A stretch of 11,332 nucleotides of DNA, taken from NCBI GenBank assembly GCA_002432545.1, contig DJFR01000094.1, positions 1,265 to 12,596 on the forward strand. The letters run 5' to 3'. How positions within the stretch are numbered: the stretch's first letter is position 1; each line of letters begins with the position of its first letter. The position numbers and the translations under genes were made by a program. The notes beneath the pieces were generated by a model. The model made no database searches. It saw only the letters and a list, made by a program, of their open reading frames with translations, and was not told the origin of the DNA. This document shows positions 6,528-11,332 of this stretch, piece after piece. Source of the stretch: Flammeovirgaceae bacterium UBA5867 (GTDB taxonomy: Bacteria > Bacteroidota > Bacteroidia > Cytophagales > Cyclobacteriaceae).

Positions 6528-7325
6528 ATGAATCCGAAACACCCGCTAACCCGTTGGGCGCTGTTGCTGCCCGCAATCCTGTTTTTTAGTTGTGAGTCCT
6601 CTGATGATCCTGTTCGTGAAACGGTATATACTCCGGTGCGTATGGAGGCAGGAGATACGTCTGTTGAACTGCAATACAATACTGCTGGTTTGCTCACACA
6701 TTCCATCATGAGACAACAGGCACTGAATGGTGTAGTGCTCACCAGTACGCTTGAGTATATTTACAAGAACGGAAGGATAGACAGTGCTGCGCGCGATACT
6801 GGTTTCCGGGCTTCATTCAAATACGAAGGTGATAAAATAGTAAGTACAGAAGAATATATTGATGATATCTGGGTGGAGCGACATACGTTCACGTATGATG
6901 AGAAGGGAAGGTTAAAAGAGTCGATCAGGTTCCAGGATATACCGGAGGAAGGCGGAATAACACCGGTGCAAAAAAGTACATACCTGTATGATGAGCGTGA
7001 TAACCTGGTTGCACATGATTACTATTATTACGCTCCCGGTAAAAAGGACTTTGTACTGCTTACTGTGTCGAGGATGAGTGACTATGACACACAGCCAAAC
7101 GCAGAAGATCTTTTTGAAAAACATCCGTATAATCCGCACGTAAAGTTTCGAAAAAACAATCCGGGTAAGCTCGTGGTTTCCAATGCTGCCGGCCTCGGCA
7201 AAACGGAGTATACGTATACCTATACATACAATGCCGGTGGTTACCCCGTAAAGAAAGTTGCTTCGGTACTTTTTGATGGGCAGACAACTACTTCCGAGGT
7301 TCAGTATTTCTTTACAGAAGAATAA
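6528..7325 (+). CDS. Lipoprotein with YD/RHS-like beta repeats
   Basis: A 265-residue lipoprotein of unknown function. A basic start (MNPKHPLTRW) and hydrophobic core lead to the lipobox FFSC, so Cys22 would be lipidated; SSDD follows. The mature part carries several loosely conserved units of the form 'YN/YDxxGxL/I...' (for example LQYNTAGLLT, FTYDEKGRLKES, YLYDERDNLVAHDYYYY, YTYTYNAGGYPVKK), spaced like the YD repeats of RHS-type beta-solenoids and of many Bacteroidota lipoproteins. The run TEYTYTYTYNAGGY near the C-terminus comes from the TATAC-rich stretch at 7208-7229. No catalytic motif is seen. A surface or outer-membrane location is likely. It stands 221 bases after dgkA, separated by an inverted repeat, so it is probably its own transcription unit. 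Confidence 0.8.
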   Translation: MNPKHPLTRWALLLPAILFFSCESSDDPVRETVYTPVRMEAGDTSVELQYNTAGLLTHSIMRQQALNGVVLTSTLEYIYKNGRIDSAARDTGFRASFKYEGDKIVSTEEYIDDIWVERHTFTYDEKGRLKESIRFQDIPEEGGITPVQKSTYLYDERDNLVAHDYYYYAPGKKDFVLLTVSRMSDYDTQPNAEDLFEKHPYNPHVKFRKNNPGKLVVSNAAGLGKTEYTYTYTYNAGGYPVKKVASVLFDGQTTTSEVQYFFTEE

Positions 7326-7347
7326 TTCCGCCCAGGCAATAGCATGC

Positions 7348-7376
7348 TTGTCATCAACGCAGAATCTGTATCTTGC
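7348..7376 (+). promoter_or_regulatory. Candidate Bacteroidota-type promoter for the ceramidase-like gene
   Basis: TTG at 7348-7350, an 18-base spacer, and TATCTTGC at 7369-7376 approximate the -33 TTTG / -7 TAnnTTTG arrangement of Bacteroidota housekeeping promoters. The -7 match is partial (TAtcTT, then GC in place of TG). Transcription would start at about 7380-7384, practically on the ATG at 7382, giving a leaderless or very short-leader mRNA. Confidence 0.33.
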
Positions 7377-7381
7377 ACCGT

Positions 7382-8737
7382 ATGGCGTTCAAGAAGATTC
7401 TGCGTTTTATTTTAATTGTACTCCTCTCGGTTATCGTACTGCTGCTGGTGTTTGTAGGCATCAGCGTTGTTCCGCTAAAACGTATACCGGTGCAGGAGAA
7501 GCCGGAGTATAGCACGATGATGAATCGATTGGACAGTTTGCATCCGGAAATTGTTCGCAGCACAAAAGGTTTTTCGGTAGGCTTTGCGAAGGAGAGTATC
7601 ACACCCGCAGTACCGGTTGCCCTGGCCGGTTATGGCAATCGCTTGGGAAAAGTATATACTTCGATACTCGATTCAATCTATGTGCGTACACTGGTAATTG
7701 ATAACGGTGTGCAGCGCGTGGCGATTGTAAGTGCTGATTTGCTGATCATTCCTCCAACCGTTACAGCCTTGCTGGAGAAAGAACTCCCTGCTATAGGCTT
7801 CTCTATTAACAATACATACCTCAGCGCTATACATACACACAACAGTATAGGTAACTGGGGTGAAGGTGTAACCGGTATTATGTATGGCGACTATGAAGAT
7901 TCCATTGTTCATTTTATAGCTGATGCGATAAAACGAAGTATTGTACGTGCCTCGGAAAATATACTGCCGGCATCTTTGCGTAAAGGATCTATACCCGTGC
8001 CCAACGCAGTACGAAACAGGTTGATTAAAACCGGTGGTATAGATTCACTGCTGCGGGTGATCGAAATAAAACGCAGCGATAGTTCGAAGCTATTGCTGAT
8101 GAGCTATACCGCGCATGCTACATGTTTGTTCTCGCGTGATCTTGAATTATCGCGTGACTATCCCGGTGAACTTGTTGATGATATGGAAGCATCCGGCTAT
8201 CGTTTTGCTATGTTTATGGCAGGCGCTGTGGGAAGTCACAAGGCCAATCCGCCCGAGTATGGAAAACCCTGTATAGGCTGGATGGCTGATGAAATAAAAT
8301 CAAAGTATATAGCGGGGCACCATGTACTGCAGCCTGTAAAGGATTCAACCTTATTCATGTTGCGTGTACCTTTGGAGCTTCCGGATGCCGAAGCAAAGAT
8401 CGCGAAAGACTGGCAACTTCGTCCGTGGTTGTTCAAAGCTGCATTTGGTGAATATCAAACTTACCTTACAGCCCTGCGCATCGGAGATATAGTGATGATG
8501 GGTACACCCTGCGATTACTCCGGAGAACTTACAGCACCACTCGATTCACTCGCAGCTGAAAAAGGTATCAGCGTCATGGTAACAAGTTTCAACGGGGGAT
8601 ATATAGGCTATATTACAGCCGATCAATACTACGATCGCGATCATTACGAAACCCGCCTCATGAACTGGTACGGCCCCGGCAACGGAGACTATATGAAAGA
8701 ATGCCTGGCGAAGCTCCTTGAAACGTGTGCTCGTTGA
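7382..8737 (+). CDS. Membrane-anchored neutral/alkaline ceramidase-family protein
   Basis: A 451-residue homologue of the N-terminal catalytic domain of neutral/alkaline non-lysosomal ceramidases, zinc amidases that split ceramide into fatty acid and sphingoid base. An N-terminal basic stretch and one long hydrophobic segment (about 8-31) suggest a membrane anchor or uncleaved signal with the rest in the periplasm. Recognisable family features: FSVGFAKESITP (64-75), LAGYGNR (81-87), the HTHNSIG metal-site motif (151-157), YTAHATCL (242-249, second His candidate), AGAVGSHKANP (280-290), which corresponds to the GDxSPN region bearing the nucleophilic serine (here perhaps Ser285), and TSFNGGYIGYITADQYYDRD (401-420). 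It lacks the C-terminal Ig-like domain of the ~650-780-residue enzymes. An in-frame TTG at 7373 would add three residues, but it lies in the putative -7 element, so I chose the ATG. True ceramide activity is unproven. Confidence 0.85.
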   Translation: MAFKKILRFILIVLLSVIVLLLVFVGISVVPLKRIPVQEKPEYSTMMNRLDSLHPEIVRSTKGFSVGFAKESITPAVPVALAGYGNRLGKVYTSILDSIYVRTLVIDNGVQRVAIVSADLLIIPPTVTALLEKELPAIGFSINNTYLSAIHTHNSIGNWGEGVTGIMYGDYEDSIVHFIADAIKRSIVRASENILPASLRKGSIPVPNAVRNRLIKTGGIDSLLRVIEIKRSDSSKLLLMSYTAHATCLFSRDLELSRDYPGELVDDMEASGYRFAMFMAGAVGSHKANPPEYGKPCIGWMADEIKSKYIAGHHVLQPVKDSTLFMLRVPLELPDAEAKIAKDWQLRPWLFKAAFGEYQTYLTALRIGDIVMMGTPCDYSGELTAPLDSLAAEKGISVMVTSFNGGYIGYITADQYYDRDHYETRLMNWYGPGNGDYMKECLAKLLETCAR

Positions 8738-8841
8738 CACGTGTTTAGGTGTTTACGTTGTAATGCATTTTACCTCAGCACACCAACACCTCAACACTTC
8801 AGCACAACGCAAACACGCAAACACGTAAACACTTAAACACG
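8738..8841. repeat. Inverted repeat with an 8-bp-period AACAC-rich tandem tract
   Basis: The 18-base arm at 8740-8757 (CGTGTTTAGGTGTTTACG) has its reverse complement at 8824-8841 with one mismatch. From about 8780 to 8841 the sequence runs in degenerate 8-base units of AACACNNA type (AACACGCA, AACACGTA, AACACTTA, with diverged units before them). The element begins right after the ceramidase TGA (8735-8737) and ends 9 bases before the hrpB ATG, so it fills essentially the whole intergenic gap. A folded transcript would hide or expose the hrpB start, but a role is not shown. Confidence 0.75.
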
Positions 8842-8850
8842 GAATACAGC

Positions 8851-11331
8851 ATGTCAACTCCGAGTTATCCTATACAGGAAGTTATTCCATCGCTTCGCAC
8901 GAGCCTGGCGAACCGGAACATTGTTATTCTGCAGGCACCTCCGGGTGCGGGTAAATCTACGGTGTTGCCGCTGGAGCTGATGGAAGAAGCGTGGCTGGGC
9001 GGGAAGAAAATTATTATGCTGGAACCGAGGCGACTGGCAGCGAAATCTGTAGCGCAGCGCATGGCCGGTATACTGGAAGAAGATATAGCGGAGCGCGTTG
9101 GATATCGTGTACGTTTTGAAAGTCGTGTAGGGAAGCAGACCCGCATCGAAGTTGTTACCGAAGGTATACTTACGCGCATGCTGCAAACGGATAGCAGCCT
9201 GGAAGATACCGGTCTTGTAATCTTTGATGAATTTCATGAACGCAGTCTGCATGCAGATCTAGCGCTGGCACTCTGTCTGCAGGCGCAGCAGTTGCTGCGT
9301 GACGATCTGCGTATACTTATTATGTCGGCAACACTGGATGGTGATCAGCTGTCATCGTTGTTGAAGGCACCCATCGTTACCTCGCAGGGAAAACAATATC
9401 CGGTCACGATAAAATACCTGGGCGATGATACCTATACACCGGTCACTGCACGCGTGGTAAAAGCCGTACAAAAAGCTTTACGAGAAGAAGAAGGAGATAT
9501 ACTCGTGTTTCTCCCGGGGGCAGGAGAGATTGTGCGTGTACTCACGCAGCTGGAAGCAGAAGGTATAGATGCAAGTCTGCACCCGCTATATGGCGATCTG
9601 CCGTTTCAAAAACAACAGGAAGCTATACTGCCACATCCATACGGTAAACGAAAAATAGTGATCGCTACATCTATAGCAGAGACATCGCTTACCATAGAAG
9701 GTATACGCGTGGTGATCGATTGTGGCTTATCGCGTGTTCCTAAATTTGATCCGCGCAGCGGTCTTACCCGATTGGACACGGTACGTGTTACGAAAGATGC
9801 AGCCGACCAACGCGCAGGTCGTGCCGGGAGATTGGCTGCTGGTATATGTTACAGACTTTGGAGTGAATCGGTACAGGCTACACTAACTGCGAATCGTACC
9901 CCTGAAATACTGGAAGCTGACCTTGCTCCGCTTATGCTGGAGCTGAGTCAGTGGGGAGTAAAAGATCCGCGTGAGCTTACATGGGTTACACCACCGCCTG
10001 CCGGCACAGCGAACCAGGCAAAGGAATTATTACAACAATTGGAAGCGATCAGTCAGGGTATAATTACAGCACGTGGTAAAGATATGCTGAAGCTTCCTAC
10101 GCATCCGCGTATAGCCCACCTGTTGCTGGAAGCATCCGGAAAAACAGCCACAGCACTGGCAACCGATATAGCGGCTATATTGGAAGAGCGCGATCCGTTG
10201 GCAAAAGAGTCGGGAGCAGATTTAGCGTTGCGTACAGAAGCTTTGCGTAAATGGCGGAAAGGCGAAAAACATTTTGCTGACCGCGGTGTGCTCGAACGAA
10301 TCGAACGACTCGCCTCGAACTGGCGAAGGATATTAAAAATTGATATCGACAATACGATACCGCAGGATACAGAAGTAGGACGCTTGCTGGTTGCCGCTTA
10401 CCCGGAGCGTATAGCACAGCAGCAGGGTAAACATAGCGAGCGGTATAAACTTGCGAATGGGAGAGTAGTAAAATTACAGGAGCACGATCCGCTGATGCGT
10501 GAGTCGTGGTTATGTGCAGCGCAGCTTGATGCAGGAAGTGGTGAAGGAAAAATATTTCTCGCGGCAGCGCTTCACACAACAGACCTGGTAAAGCTGGCGC
10601 GTGAGCAGGAAGCGATCCGTTGGGATGATGAACGAAATATAGTGATCGGTATAACCGAGAAGCGTGTGGGCAATCTTGTATTGGAGAGTAAGCCACTCGC
10701 TGCTATACCGGATGATAAACGGATTGATGTGTTGTGTAGCATGATTCAATCCAAAGGATTAAAAGCAATCGGCTGGACCGATGCGCAATACGAATGGCAG
10801 GCACGTGTGATGAGTATAAAGCAATGGCGCCCGGAAGAAGCATGGCCCGATGTACGTGAAGAAAAATTACTGGAAACAGTAGCCGTATGGTTGGCTCCGT
10901 TCCTGACCAACATCAACAAACTTAGCGAACTGCAGCGACTGGAATGGAGTGCTATACTTCCATCTTTACTTCCGTGGGAGCTGGGGAGTAAACTCGATAT
11001 ACTTGCACCGGTACGATTGAAAGTACCAAGCGGCTCGATGATCCAACTGAATTACTTTGAAGATGCGCGCTCACCCGTAATGGAAGTACGCTTACAGGAA
11101 ATGTTCGGACTATCTGAAACGCCAACAATCAACGAAGGTCGTACAAAAATATTACTGCATTTACTATCGCCCGGCTATAAACCTGTACAGGTAACGCAAG
11201 ACTTGAAGAGCTTCTGGCAAACCACCTATCATGAAGTACGCAAAGAGCTACGCATGCGCTATCCGAAACACCACTGGCCCGAAGATCCCTGGACTGCCGA
11301 AGCCGTTCGAGGAGCGAAGAGACGTGTTTAG
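8851..11331 (+). CDS. hrpB: ATP-dependent RNA helicase-like protein HrpB
   Basis: An 826-residue DExH-box helicase of the HrpB family (E. coli HrpB is about 810 residues), cytoplasmic. Helicase motifs in order: motif I APPGAGKST (29-37), Ia LEPRRLAAKSVAQRMA (57-72), motif II DEFHERS (126-132; DEFH is usual for HrpB rather than DEAH), motif III SAT (159-161), motif IV region VFLPGAGEI (219-227), motif V ATSIAETSLTIEGIRVVID (272-290) and motif VI QRAGRAGR (320-327). The winged-helix/ratchet region follows, and the last ~130 residues match the HrpB C-terminal domain, including LPSLLPWELGSKLD and the closing HHWPEDPWTAEAVRGAKRR. The family's biological role is poorly defined. The final residue (Val) and the TAG stop lie in the start of another copy of the neighbouring AACAC-type repeat. 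The start ATG at 8851 gives the expected N-terminus. The gene is complete. Confidence 0.96.
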   Translation: MSTPSYPIQEVIPSLRTSLANRNIVILQAPPGAGKSTVLPLELMEEAWLGGKKIIMLEPRRLAAKSVAQRMAGILEEDIAERVGYRVRFESRVGKQTRIEVVTEGILTRMLQTDSSLEDTGLVIFDEFHERSLHADLALALCLQAQQLLRDDLRILIMSATLDGDQLSSLLKAPIVTSQGKQYPVTIKYLGDDTYTPVTARVVKAVQKALREEEGDILVFLPGAGEIVRVLTQLEAEGIDASLHPLYGDLPFQKQQEAILPHPYGKRKIVIATSIAETSLTIEGIRVVIDCGLSRVPKFDPRSGLTRLDTVRVTKDAADQRAGRAGRLAAGICYRLWSESVQATLTANRTPEILEADLAPLMLELSQWGVKDPRELTWVTPPPAGTANQAKELLQQLEAISQGIITARGKDMLKLPTHPRIAHLLLEASGKTATALATDIAAILEERDPLAKESGADLALRTEALRKWRKGEKHFADRGVLERIERLASNWRRILKIDIDNTIPQDTEVGRLLVAAYPERIAQQQGKHSERYKLANGRVVKLQEHDPLMRESWLCAAQLDAGSGEGKIFLAAALHTTDLVKLAREQEAIRWDDERNIVIGITEKRVGNLVLESKPLAAIPDDKRIDVLCSMIQSKGLKAIGWTDAQYEWQARVMSIKQWRPEEAWPDVREEKLLETVAVWLAPFLTNINKLSELQRLEWSAILPSLLPWELGSKLDILAPVRLKVPSGSMIQLNYFEDARSPVMEVRLQEMFGLSETPTINEGRTKILLHLLSPGYKPVQVTQDLKSFWQTTYHEVRKELRMRYPKHHWPEDPWTAEAVRGAKRRV

Positions 11332-11332
11332 G
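11322..11332. repeat. Start of a second copy of the 8738-8841 repeat, cut by the window end
   Basis: ACGTGTTTAGG at 11322-11332 is identical to 8739-8749, the beginning of the inverted repeat after the ceramidase gene. Both sit at a gene's 3' end; here the copy overlaps the hrpB stop codon (TAG, 11329-11331). Eleven matching bases at equivalent positions are suggestive but short, and the rest lies outside the window. Confidence 0.5.

Noticed and set aside
7208..7229. TATAC-rich microsatellite that could cause phase variation
   Set aside because: The units are imperfect (TATACG, TATACC, TATACA) and encode an alternating Tyr-Thr beta strand that suits the YD-like protein, so a slippage switch is unlikely.
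7331..7350. AGCATGCT palindrome between the YD lipoprotein and the ceramidase gene as a terminator
   Set aside because: It has no loop and no following T-run, so it cannot form a standard terminator hairpin.
8780..8841. Possible CRISPR-like array
   Set aside because: The period is only about 8 bases with degenerate units and no spacers, so it is a tandem tract within an inverted repeat.
10175..10696. A 173-codon minus-strand open frame inside hrpB
   Set aside because: Antisense shadow of a well-supported helicase; its translation shows no recognisable motif.

Overview
The window looks like chromosomal DNA of a Bacteroidota member, probably of the Cytophagia/Chitinophagia type. Supporting this are two short lipoprotein precursors with typical SPII signals, the near absence of Shine-Dalgarno sequences before the starts, a possible TTG/TAnnTTTG-type promoter, a ceramidase-family protein (sphingolipid metabolism is common in this phylum), and dispersed low-complexity inverted repeats between genes. 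The assignment rests on protein style and gene content, not on a marker gene. All nine protein genes appear intact, and I see no rRNA, tRNA, CRISPR array, insertion sequence or phage gene.

Layout. On the minus strand are a Calx-beta lipoprotein (100-999) and, upstream of it, ruvC (1234-1788, from a GTG start). Forty-four bases away and divergent is a membrane-bound family 2 glycosyltransferase (1833-2930). After an 82-base gap comes a tightly packed plus-strand run: a GAF-like/SpoIIE-type PP2C phosphatase (3013-4239), a NodB-type polysaccharide deacetylase (4239-4889), a MurG-like GT-B glycosyltransferase (4886-5962) and a DgkA-family lipid kinase (5959-6306). These genes overlap by 1, 4 and 4 bases. 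Then follow a second lipoprotein with YD-like repeats (6528-7325), a membrane-anchored short neutral-ceramidase homologue (7382-8737) and the DEAH-type helicase hrpB (8851-11331), whose stop codon lies one base before the window ends.

How the genes may work together. The glycosyltransferases, the deacetylase and the lipid kinase together suggest synthesis or recycling of a lipid-linked or surface glycan. The phosphatase heading the overlapping run suggests that this is coupled to a partner-switching type of signal. No substrate can be read from the sequence. ruvC and hrpB are housekeeping nucleic-acid enzymes and probably unrelated to the envelope genes.

The most distinctive non-coding feature is a set of imperfect inverted repeats of three unlike sequence types, each placed at the 3' end of a gene: 59-141 (overlapping the lipoprotein's last codons), 6307-6429 (starting right after the dgkA stop) and 8738-8841 (starting right after the ceramidase stop). 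The beginning of another copy of the third type provides the stop codon of hrpB at the window's edge.
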